Notes under the pieces: generated by a model
Databases searched by the model: none
What the model was told of the DNA's origin: nothing
What the model saw: only the letters and a program-made list of their open reading frames with translations
Part shown: in pieces, positions 32,941-44,200 of the stretch
Position numbering within the stretch: the first letter of the stretch is position 1
How the letters are laid out: every line of letters begins with the position of its first letter
Made by a program: the position numbers and the translations under genes
Assembly: GCA_963921425.1 (NCBI GenBank)
Contig: OY992837.1
Coordinates: forward strand, 15,225,896 to 15,289,895
Direction: 5' to 3'
Length of the DNA: 64,000 bases
From: Dryas octopetala
Lineage: Eukaryota > Streptophyta > Magnoliopsida > Rosales > Rosaceae

Positions 32941-33229
32941 TAAAATTAAAGTAGTGAAAGCTCAAAATTAAACTTTATAATCATTTATTTATTTTTAAAT
33001 ATATATGATTTAGCTATTTAATTAACTTATTCAATCAAATTCTATGCATCAAAATAAGCATATAAAATTGTGACAAAATTGAATTGACTAAAGTTGTGAC
33101 AAAATCTCAACAGTCTTACGACATCCTCTTTCAAATGCATTAATCATGCATGTTTTAAAATAAATTTGATGGCTCTCGGAGTCGTGCTTATTTTAATTTT
33201 GCTGCTTTTGGCTTAATTTGTTAAAAGAA

Positions 33230-33605
33230 ATGTGGTCTAGGTCTTGAAAATGGATATATTCAACTAGCAATTGAAGGTGAATCTACAATTGTAATTCACG
33301 TGCATGGTACATGGTTGATCTCACGTACCCATTGGAGAATTATGATGAAACTCGATCTCTTTTACTGTCTTGTTAAGTCAATCACTTGTATCGATCAAGT
33401 ATGTATCACAATTTAAAAAAATTCTATGTGAGATCATATGTGATCTCCATCTTTCATTATGCATGTGGGGCCTATTTTTATGTGATGGAACGCACTATTT
33501 GTTATGAGAGGAAATAATATATGTATATGATTGTCACATTAAAAAATTCTTCTTCTTACTAGAAGGTAATTTGCTTGTGGATTGGTTGGTTCGATACCTA
33601 TTCGT
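33230..33605 (+). pseudogene. RNase H-like domain relic (RVT_3/LINE type)
   Basis: Encodes GLENGYIQLAIEGESTIVI, then THWRIMMKLDL and, after frame breaks, EGNLLVDWLVRYL near 33570-33605. This order (acidic Glu-Ser patch, then EGN...DWL) is that of plant RNase H-like proteins found in LINEs and domesticated copies. There is no start and the frame is broken. Copy 2 has the same relic at 54205-54590, so it predates the duplication. Confidence 0.65.
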
Positions 33606-34068
33606 TAGTTATGAATGTGCACACAATAAGTTTTTTAAATTGATGTGTGCAGACAATAATAAAATAGATAGATGGATGAGGTTTCAAAAACTCATATAAC
33701 TTTTTTATTATTAATACGTACATATATCATCTTGTTTTGAATTTAAATATTAATCTTGTTATATAGCCTGATCGATTTAATTGTCCCAATATTTTGGTGC
33801 AGACAATAATAAAATCGATAGATGGTTGAGGTTTCAAAAACTCATATAACTTTAATAATACGTACATATATCATCTTGTTTTGAATTTAAATATTAATCT
33901 TGTTATATACCTTGATCTCTTTTCTAAAAAATTAATATAATATTATGGGGTATTAATTTGGAAAACATTTCGTTCATTTGATGTTTATTTTTAAAGGCTT
34001 ATTCACGCCAACGCCCCCTAAAAGTAACTTCGATTTTCAATTTGTCCCTGAAACTTCATTCCTCCATC

Positions 34069-34592
34069 CTAATGACAAATCTTGAGAATTCAAATACTAA
34101 TGACAATCTGGAACGTCTTGATGTAAGAGATTGTAAGTCATTGGAAGTGATATTTCTGCTTCAAGACACCCATTATGCTCAAGCATTCAATAAGCTGAGG
34201 GAATTGGTGTTGAGAGATTTACAAATGTTAATGCACATATGGGAAAATGGTTTACAACATATCACGGGCTTTGGATACGGCTGTGGCAGTTTGAGATATT
34301 TATTTTCACAATCCATAGCCAAAATTCTTATTAGTCTGGAGGAAATAAAAGTTAGCAACTGTAAGAAGATGGAACAAATTGTTGCGGAAGCGGAAGGAGA
34401 AACTATTGTTAAGGAATTGACATTTCCCAAAGCAAGCTCTATCACATTTAAAGATTTGCCTAACCTTGAATTTTTCTGCACTGAAGCTTATACTTTGAAC
34501 TGGCCATCCTTGGAGCAAGTGAATGTTACTGGGTGTCCAAAATTAAAGACATTTGCTCGTGGGTTTGAACTTTGAACAGTCACAAGGGAAAG
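34069..34592 (+). pseudogene. NLR relic: nearly complete last LRR exon
   Basis: Matches exon 3 of the intact CNL genes over almost its whole length: NDNLERLDVRDCKSLEVIF, ELVLRDLQMLMHIWE, LRYLFSQSIAKI and NWPSLEQVNVTGCPKLK. A small duplication of TTTGAAC near the end yields a stop at 34573-34575, and a donor-like AAAGGTATG follows at 34592. No exon 1 or 2 lies upstream; the start of the match directly follows unrelated sequence just outside copy 1. It is the remnant of a third full NLR. Confidence 0.85.
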
Positions 34593-35510
34593 GTATGTTC
34601 TACTTTCAACCAACTATTTCTCACTAATTAATGGAAGAGCTTAATTATTTTCAATTCCCTTGCTTTTGTTCCTCTTTACTTTATTTTATTATTATATCCG
34701 ATTATTTGGAGCATAAATACACAATTGTAATATTTATTTCGTAGATGTTATCATGTGACAAAAACAAAATATGTGCTTATCAAATTTATGGATTTCAAAA
34801 ACAAAAACAAAATAAAGAAAAACTCGTTATAAATGTCTACATATAAGAGGTGGTAATTCTTTCATGTACAAAAGGACATCAGAAAAGTAATTTAAATTTT
34901 TTTCCATTCTTGTATTTTTTGTGTTTGATTTCTTTATCTTTTTTTTTTTTCATTTTTTTTTTCATTACAGAGTAAGAGCAGTCCCTTTGGGTATTGATTT
35001 CTTCCTTGCTCGCTGTGCAACTTAGAAGCGGAAGTCAGGTAGATTGATTTGGGTTATTTTTTGTATGTATGATTTGTTCTCTCTGTTAATTGGTTTGTTT
35101 GTCTAACAATTGAATTGTCATTAGTTGTTTTATTTTTCTACCCAAAAAAAAAAAACGGATATTTATTACTCTTTGTATGTTGGTTTGTCAAAAAATGGAA
35201 CTAATAAGGGTATTGTTTGGGTCAGCTATGCAACTTAGGAATAAAGTCCATCATTGCCTTGATGTGAATATATTGTTTGTAGTTAGTTAAATCAATAGGC
35301 TCATTGTGATATAATTTAATGGGAAAATCTGTCAATTCTTTCTTCTAAAATGCTCATTCGATCTTGAGAGCCTATAGCGGCAACTAAAAAAGGGCCTCCT
35401 AACAATATTTGAGCCCAATTGTAAAAAGGCCCTTTTTACAATGTGGTTAAAAATTTAGTTTAATTGCCACATCAAAAAAAGAAAAATTGTTTAATTCTAG
35501 TATACAAGTT
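34593..35510 (+). repeat. NLR downstream segment B0
   Basis: Close match to 17777-18718 and 37718-38535, including the exon-like AGTAAGAGC piece near 34971 and the inverted repeat around AAAAAGGGCC...GGCCCTTTTT at 35390-35440. No independent gene. Confidence 0.65.
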
Positions 35511-37330
35511 GCTCCACCCTAATGACCCAAAAATTGAAGAATAAATCAAATTACTTAGTTGCCCCCAAAATAACCAAGCTATCGACAATGGACATGCATG
35601 TTGTGGTACTGGTAGTCTAAGAACTGGCGTCGGCCACCCATGGGAGCGCAATTGGGAAGTCGTTTATCCTGTTAATCAAGAAATCATGTAAAATCACCGG
35701 ACTCCGGTGTTGCTTCCAACTTCGTGTCACTTCCAACTCAAATAGTCACTCCCAACTTCTTTCCATTAATATTTACTATTTAGATAATCATAACTTAAAA
35801 AATATGCTTAAGGAATTTTGTTAATCTTTACTATTTAGTTTTTTGCCTAATCTACTATTGAACCCACAGGCCACAGGGGACCCAAGTTATGACAACAAAA
35901 AAAGGGACCCTAGTTCTGACAATAGGCCCCATATTTTATCAACCTCTCATGTCTCTTTCTCTTCTTATCAAGTTTCAGCAACCTTTTGGCTTTCCATAGG
36001 TAATTACCTCAACTCTCCTAGCCAACGACCCCCATTTTGTATCATTTCCCCCATAGCAATTGGTTTGGATCTCTTTCTTCTCGTATTTATTGGTAAGCAA
36101 GCTCTTTAATCCATCTTCTTTGTTTGATGTTCTAATTGCAGATGGGCTTCCTTTGGATTAGGATGTGGTTTTATTTTTGCTCTGTCTGTTATATATAGTC
36201 AGTAGTTTTAGTTTGTTCTCTGTTTTTCTATATGTCTGGTTTGGTCTTTCTTTTGGTTATCTATTTTGTTTCTTTTCCTGGGTTGTTCTCTTTGTAAGGT
36301 TTCTGTCTTCTCTCTCATGGTTCCAGCAGAGACGGATCTGCTTGAGGCTCACTTTCAAACTTATTTTGTTTGAAAAAAATTACACTCAGTATTAAGATGT
36401 GAAATCTTCTCTCTCACATATTTACACTCTTACCATTTATTTTTTCATCCACATATATTTCATCCCTTTTCCTCCCCTATCTATAAGGCATGTGTTGGGT
36501 ACTTGGGTGATTTTCACAACATTTCTCTTTCAATTTTTCAACATTTAATTTGAAAACTTGTTTCAATTCGCAAGTTGTACTAAAAAAATGACAAAATCTT
36601 GTATGTAACCTTCAATTTGATTTTCAAACAAAAATTAACTATTTAAGTTTGTTAAAATTGTCCTCATATTACAAATAATATAAAACACATGAATCAAATG
36701 GAGTTTTGAAACCACATAGTACATCACAAAGCAAGGCTGGAAGCAGCCAATACATCTAATTAATTTCTTATGAATGCACAAGTTTGGTTTGAAGTCTCTC
36801 TTATGAATGATAAGATTTGTAACCATGGCTCAATTTCACTTGCATTCCTTAATATATATATATATATATATATATATCTCATTCCTTTAACATTTTTGCA
36901 TATTTTTGTGGTGCAGTTACACTTATATATTCCTTTAAAAAACTAAAAATTGTAAATTTTAATCTCATGAATCCCTTAAAATATACTAAATCACTAAACC
37001 TACTCAAATAAGACCCAACAACAAAAAAAAATTATCAACAAACATGTAAAAAAAAAAAAACATTTATGCACTGCAGTAACACGTACTAGTACTTGAAACT
37101 GTTACTGCACTATAGTAGCCGAGCGCTCGATGAACAATGCCGCTCGGCACTGTTTTGCCAAAATGCGGAAGCGGGTCCGTCACCTTATTTTGGTCCTTGT
37201 GAGTTAAAAAAAAAAAAATGTTTACTTTTGAGTTTTCCTAATAGTTTTTAACAGTTTTTGAGTAGTGTAATATTGGTGAATAAAAAAAAATAATGTTTAG
37301 TCCCAAAAAAATCTTGCATTCAATAATGTT
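35511..37330 (+). repeat. NLR upstream segment A3 (orphan promoter-like copy)
   Basis: Counterpart of 15570-17400 in copy 2, near-identical. It includes the TA microsatellite at 36851-36878 (longer than in A1) and leads into an En/Spm fragment rather than an NLR start. No coding region supported. Confidence 0.65.
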
Positions 37331-37340
37331 CGGTCCTCGT

Positions 37341-37520
37341 CTTCTTCTCAGGCATCTGCAGTCGTCGCAAGATTGTCCGCTCAAGTGAAGAAGTTGCAGG
37401 AGGACCTACGAGCTGAGAGAGCGGAGAAGGAGACATTGTACGCTGCATTGACCAAGGCGATACCTGGGTTTGTTCCGCCATCGTCCTCGATCTCATCATC
37501 CTCCGCCAAACATGAATGAC
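37341..37520 (+). pseudogene. En/Spm (CACTA) transposon protein fragment, second copy
   Basis: Same piece as 17411-17602 (KKLQEDLRAERAEKE, AIPGFVPPSSS). An extra CGAT after the Pro/Ser codons shifts the frame so that it ends at TGA at 37518-37520 instead of running on through the Pro-rich tail. Confidence 0.55.
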
Positions 37521-37568
37521 GATGATGCTACTGGTTTAGAATAGATTGATCATTAAAGTATAAGCAAA

Positions 37569-37717
37569 ATCTATCACATTTGAAGATTTGTCTACCCTTG
37601 AATTTTTCAGCACTGAAGCTTATACTTTGAACTGGCCATCCTTGGAGCAAGTGAATGTTACTGGGTGTCCAAAATTAAAGACATTTGCTCGTGGGTTTGA
37701 ACAGTCACAAGGGAAAG
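37569..37717 (+). pseudogene. NLR relic: end of the last LRR exon, second copy
   Basis: Counterpart of 17628-17776, with the same boundary to the En/Spm fragment and the same donor-like end (GGGAAAGGTATG). The loss of the NB part therefore predates the block duplication. Confidence 0.8.
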
Positions 37718-38550
37718 GTATGTTCTACTTTCAACCAACTATTTCTCACTAATTAATGGAAGAGCTTAATTATTTTCAATTCCCTTGCTTTTGTTCCTCT
37801 TTACTTTATTTTATTATTATATCCGATTATTTGGAGCATAAAACCATAAATACACAATTGTAATATTTATTTCATAGATGTTATCATGTGACAAAAACAA
37901 AATATGTGCTTATCAAATTTATGGATTTCAAAAACAAAAACAAAATAAAGAAAAACTCGTTATAAATGTCCACATATAAGAGGTGGTAATTCTTTCACGT
38001 ACAAAAGGACATCAGAAAAGTAATTTAAATTTTTTTCCATTCTTGTATTTTTTGTGTTTGATTTCTTTATCTTTTTTTTTTTTCATTTTTTTTTTCATTA
38101 CAGAGTAAGAGCAGTCCCTTTGGGTATTGATTTCTTCCTTGCTCGCTGTGCAACTTAGAAGCGGAAGTCAGGTAGATTGATTTGGGTTATTTTTTGTATG
38201 TATGATTTGTTCTTTGTTAATTGGTTTGTTTGTCTAACAATTGAATTGTCATAAATTGTTTTTTTTTTCTACCAAAAAAAAAAACCGGATATTTATTACT
38301 CTTTGTATGTTGGTTTGTCAAAAATGGAACTAATAAGGGTATTGTTTGGGTCAGCTATGCAACTTAGGAATAAAGTCCATCATTGCCTTGATGTGAATAT
38401 ATTGTTTGTAGTTAGTTAAATCAATAGGCTCATTGTGATATAATTTAATGGGAAAATCTGTCAATTCTTTCTTCGAAAATGCCCATTCGATCACTTCAGA
38501 GCCTACACAGCGGTGGCTAAAAAAAGGGCCTCCTAACAATATTTGAGCCC
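37718..38550 (+). repeat. NLR downstream segment B2
   Basis: Counterpart of 17777-18650. It is interrupted at its right end, inside the AAAAAGGGCC inverted repeat, by the insertion 38551-39325. Confidence 0.65.
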
Positions 38551-39325
38551 AATAGTAAAATAGTAAAAAATGTTGATTGATTTTAACTACTAAATTTCAA
38601 TAATTTTTTAGTTTAGGTATCAAAATTAAATAGTATTTTAGATTAAGTACTAGTTGAAAAGTCATACAAAATAATAAAGTAAAGGGTATTAGAATTTACA
38701 AATATTACATTACATGCCACTACAATAAAAAAATAAAATATATATATTACATCACAAATATTTTATTAATTTATATTATATTGTATTAAAAAATATATAT
38801 CAATCCAATCACAACTTAACTGTGACTGTTTTGGTAAATTGAAAAAGACAACTCACACCACTATACTATGTATTATTTTGAGTAAAAATATTGTTTTGAC
38901 CTCTATTTATACTATATTGTAGTATAATTTTTCTAAAAAAAATTCAATTAAGTCACAACTTAATTGTGACTGTCTCACAACTTAGATGTGATTGTCGTTC
39001 AGTCACAAATAAATTTGAAGTTGTGAGTGTCGTACAGTCACAATTAAACGTAAAATTGAGACTATATTAGCAAATTTTCAAGATAATATAAAAACTTCAA
39101 GGGCAATTTTGTCAAAACCTTATAAATTTTAACGAACACTCATCATATGTGGGCCAAAGGACAAAAATGTCAAACAGAAAAGGCTCAAATCAAAAGGGCC
39201 AATATTTTTGTGACCTAATCTAAAAAACTATATTTAAATTTAGTAATTCAATTGAAATCTTATATGGTCTTCATGCTATACCAAAAAATTATTAAAATTT
39301 GGTATTTAATCCTAATTTGCTATTT
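38551..39325. mobile_element. Short non-coding repeat element with GTCACAA...TGTGAC palindromes
   Basis: Present here but absent from the sister positions near 18640 and 35430. Ends are loosely inverted (AATAATTTTTTAGTTTAGGTA against TATACCAAAAAATTATT). The interior has several AGTCACAACT / TGTGACTGT words. A second copy lies at about 57756-58470. About six bases of the target (AGGCCC) are missing beside it. No coding capacity. The superfamily is undetermined. Confidence 0.65.
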
Positions 39326-41197
39326 TTACAATGTGGTTAAAAATTTAGTTTAATTGCCACATCGAAAAAAGAAAAATTGTTTAATTCTAGTATACAAGTT
39401 CCTCCACCCTAATGACCCAAAAATTGAAGAATAAATCAAATTACTTAGTTGCCCCCAAAATAACCAAGCTATCGGCAATGGACATGCATGTTGTGGTACT
39501 AGTAGTCTAAGAACTGGTGTCGATCGGCCACCATGGGAGTGCAATTGGGAAGTCGTTTATCCTGTTAATCAAGAAATCATGTAAAATCACCGGACTCCAG
39601 TGTTGCTTCCAACTTCGTGCCACCTCCAACTCAAATAGTCAATCCCAACTTCTTTCCATTAATATTTACTATTTAGATATTCATAACTTAAAAAATATGC
39701 TTAAGGAATTTTGTTAATATTTACTATTTAGATTTTTGCCTAATCTACTATTGAACCCACAGGCCACAGTGGACCCAAGTTATGACAACAAAAAAAGGAC
39801 CCTAGTTCTGACAATAGGTCCCATATTTTATCAACCTCTCATGTCTCTTTCTCTTCTTATCATGTTTCAGCAACGTTTTGGCTTCCCATAGGTAATTACC
39901 TCAACTCTCCTAGCCACTGACCCCCATTTTGTATTATTTCCCCAGGCCATTGCAATTGGTTTGGATCTCTTTCTTCTCTTATTTATTGGCAAGCAAGCTC
40001 TTTAATCCATCTTCTTTGTCTGATGTTCTAATTGCAGATGGGCTTCCTTTGGATTAGGATGTGGTTTTATTTTTGCTCTGTCTGCTATATATAGTCAGTA
40101 GTTTTAGTTTGTTCTCTGTTTTGCTATATGTCTTGTTTGATCTTTCTTTTGGTTATCTGTTTTGTTTCTTTTCCTGGGTTGTTCTCTTTGTAAGGTTTCT
40201 GTCTTCTCTCTCATGGTTCCAGCAGAGACGGATCTGCTTGAGGCTCACTTTCAAACTTATTTTGTTTGAAAAAAATTACACTCAGTATTAAGATGTGAAA
40301 TCTTCTCTGTCACATATTTACACTCTTACCATTTATTTTTTCATCCCCATATATTTCATCCCTTTTCCTCCCCTATCTATATGGCATGTGTTGGGTACTT
40401 GGGTGATTTTCACAACATTTCTCTTTCAATTTTTCAACATTTAATTTCATCACGTTTCTTTCTTATCATGTTCCTACTTTTCCATTCTTTATTTTTTATT
40501 TTTTATGTTTCGTTGGTTTTCACGTACGTGATCAATAAGGGCTGGTTTGTGCCGAATTACCGATTCGACCGACGCAGATCGGTTCGGTCGTGCTGTGTGC
40601 CGAGTTTAATTGATGTATTATTCTTCTTTAATTTCGAGGATTAATATGGTAAGTAGTAACTCCTATAATTAAGCGAATCACACCTAATTAGCTTAATCAT
40701 GTCAACACTCCCCTCTAAAATTGGTGCACTTTTAAGAGAATAATAAAAAGATGAAAAGCTAAGCGATGAGTGTCTAGCCACTGTATATGAGTTCGGTATT
40801 CTTTGTTTAAATTTTATTTGTATTTTACTTATTAAATATTAATAATATTTTGAGGGAGAAAAATAAGTTTTTACTTGGTTCTCGAACAATTTCTTTCTCT
40901 CTGCACTAGACATTCTTTCTGTCTATTACTGCATGGTTCTGGAACATAATTAAATTAAAAATAGCTTATCCCATTTACATGACATTTCATCTTACTAAGC
41001 AAAATAAAACATAATTAGATTAAAATAATCAACTAAATTGCTCAAAATTATAGAGATAATGATTATAATATAAAATATGCTAATGAAGTAGAATCCGTCC
41101 TGGTACCTATAACAACGATCGACGTCATTTTTGTTATTAGATTTGGATTTGTTGTTTGGGTTTTTTTGCTTATTTACTTTTGACTTTTTGTCTTTAG
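39326..41197 (+). promoter_or_regulatory. Upstream region and leader of CNL gene 2
   Basis: Copy A4 of the upstream segment, matching 18719-20531. It has the same possible leader intron, here 40649-41197 (GTAAGTAG to CTTTAG), and the same GC-richer patch at 40549-40600. Conservation with gene 1 implies that both genes share regulation unless recent substitutions matter. Confidence 0.55.
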
Positions 41198-41205
41198 ATT
41201 GCAAA

Positions 41206-44200
41206 ATGGAACAGATACCAATTTCAATTGCATCTAAAATTGGAGAGGACTCGTTGGCGCAGATTGGGGGGCAATTCGGGTATCTACTTTATTTTGATTC
41301 CAACATAGAAACTCTGAAGGATGAGCTTAAAAAGATTTATGACAAGAGAGATGACCTGCAAAAATCAGTTGATGCTGCCAAGAGGAATGGGGAAGTTATA
41401 AAACTTGAAGTTGAAAGCTGGCTAGAGAATGTGAACACCTTATTTCATGAAGCACAAGACTTTGAAGATAAAGTCAACATGAAAAGGCGATCTCTGTATG
41501 GGTGGTGTCCAAATCTGAAGTGTCGGTATTCTCTGAGTAGGAAAGCCAAGAAGATTACTGAGCGTGCTCGTGAGCTCCAACAACAAGAATTCAATAATGT
41601 TTCCACTCCTGCACCTCCACAGAAGATATGGTCAACACTATACACTGAAGGTATTAAGGGCTTTGAATCCAGAAAAACAGTCATGAATGGTTTGATGGAG
41701 GCTTTGAAGAATGAAGAAAAAAGAATGATTGGGATTTGTGGGATGGGGGGTGTGGGTAAAACCACAATGGTGAAAGAAATCATCAAAGGATTGGCAGGAC
41801 AGAAGTTGTTTGATGATGTTGTGATGACAGTTGTGTCCCAAACTCCAAACATTAGGCTGATTCAAAGTGAAATTGCAGAAACATTGGGGTTGACATTTGT
41901 CAAGGAAACTGAGTATGGAAGAGCACAAGACCTACATGAAAGAATCATGAAAAGTAAGAGGATCCTGATTGTTTTAGATGATATATGGTCAGAGCTTGAT
42001 TTTCAGGCTATAGGACTTCCTGTTGGAGCTTCACATAAAGGGTGCAAAATTTTGTTGACGTCTCGAAGCAAAGAAGTGTGCAATAAGATGTGCTGTCAAG
42101 AAATTTTTGCAACCCCGTTGTTAACTAAAGAAGAAGCATGGGAGTTCTTCAAGGAGACAGTAGGGGGGTCCTTGGACGATCCTGATTTGCATACTATTGC
42201 AAAATTGGTTGCAAATGAATGCGGATGTTTACCCATTGCCATTGTAACCGTTGCAAAAGCACTACAATGTAAAAGGAAGCATGAATGGGTTACTGCCCTT
42301 GAACAAGTAAACAAGTCTCTCCCCGAAAACATCTCTGGAATGCATCCCAAAGTTTACTCCAGCCTAAAATTAAGTTATGATAATTTGGAGAGCGATGAAG
42401 TCAAGTCATGTTTTTTGCTTTGTTGTTTATTTCCAGAAGATTATGATATTCGACTTGAATGTTTGGTTAGGTATGGGTGGGGTCAAGGAATTTTTGGCAG
42501 CATTGATACATTGGAAGAAGCAAGAAACAGAGTGCATTCTTTCATTGACACACTACGAAGAAGGTTTTTGTTGCTGGACAGTGACAAGATAGAGTGTATC
42601 AAAATGCATGACATAGTTCGTGATGTTGCCATATCAATTGCCTCAAAAGATACTCATAGAAAGTTTATGGTAAGATGTGATGTTGAAAATAAAGGTTGGC
42701 TAGAGAAAGCTGCACAGCAACATTACACTGCAATTTCATTGAGTGGTGTTAAAATTGATGAGATTCCATATGGTTTGGAGTGGCCAAAACTTGAGGTGCT
42801 ACAGCTACAAGACTCTGATATTTCAGAATCCAGCCTTTTTCAAGGGATGAAAGAAGTCAAGGTTTTATCATTTTTAGGTATGTCGTCTAGTCCATGCTTT
42901 AAAGAATCTCTTGGAGTACTGAAGAATCTTCATACCTTGTGTCTAGATGATTGTCGACAGTTGGGAGACATATCTAGTGTTGGAGGATTGGAGAACTTAG
43001 AGATCCTCAGCTTTGCTCGCTCTTCCATTCACGAGTTGCCGAGAGAAATTGGATTTCTTAAACAATTGAGGTTGTTAGATACAACAGATTGTGGTGAACT
43101 TGAAAAAATTCCTCATGGTCTCTTATCTAGCTTAATTAGACTGGAAGAGTTGTACATGGCAGAAAGCTTTGTCAATTGGGAATCTGCAGTAGAAGGCAAA
43201 GATGAGAGCATGGCAAGCCTTCATGAGGTGATGACTCTATCTCATCATTTAAAGGTCTTAGCCATAAAGATGCCTGATGCCAAGTTGTTGCTTAAAGATC
43301 AATTGCACTTCAAAAACCAGACAAGAAGATTTCATATATCCATATCTTTTAATCCATCATATATGAAATATTGCAGTAGACCAATGCATAGTTATCTATT
43401 CGAGAACTGTTTGATGCTTTGTGGTGATACAAGGGAATATATGGAAAGTGAAACAATTAGATTCTTGTTGAATAAAACTGAAGTATTGGATCTAAGTAAT
43501 ATCTATTATTTGAAGTATGTTCTTAATGAGTTAGATCAAGAGGGTTTTCAACACTTGAAAGCTTTAGAAATTTACTCTGCTCACAACATAGAGTATCTTC
43601 TAGACGGAACAGGTTGGACTAGTCAACGTACTGCCTTTCCTCTCTTGAAGTCAGCTATTCTCAGAACGATGGACAATTTAAAAGCAATATGCCATGGCGT
43701 ACCTCCAAAGAGTACTTTTGTCAACCTAAGATCCCTTGAAATCAGAAGGTGTAACCAATTAAAATATGTCTTTTCACTATCCCTAGCAAGAAACTTGGAA
43801 CAACTCCAAAGCTTAATTGTTGATGCTTGTGCGAAAATTGAAGAAATAGTCTTAAAGGAGAAAATGGAAGATGAGAATGAATCTTACAGGAAAGCTTTCC
43901 CTAAATTGACCGAATTGAAGATTTTCGATGTACCAAGGCTCATTGGTTTCTACATAGCCAACCAACACAACTCCAAATCAGAGGTATAAAAATATATATA
44001 TGAATGGATGGTGGAATACTTGAATGGTATAAAAATATATTTAGTTTAGCTATATATTATGCGAGACTATGCTATGTTTTAATAAAATATTTATTTATTT
44101 AGCTTGTTTTCACGGGAACTACTTTTTTTGGGTTTTGTTTAAATTAATAATAATTATATGGACTTAACAGGTGACAAAGATATCTGAGGATAATTTTGAC

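Larger units (their letters stand above)
15570..33994. repeat. Copy 1 of the large tandem duplication (NLR block)
   Basis: Collinear with 35511-54973: promoter-like segment, En/Spm and LRR fragments, 3' flank, promoter-like segment, CNL gene, downstream exons and RNase H relic in the same order and strand. The two copies are close to identical over long stretches, and the CNL start codons are 20,666 bp apart. The right edge is sharp: 33994 and 54973 share TATTTTTAAA and then diverge. The left edge is set by the old Copia insertion, so the original block may have been longer. Copy 1 has its own material at about 29611-32990. Confidence 0.9.
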
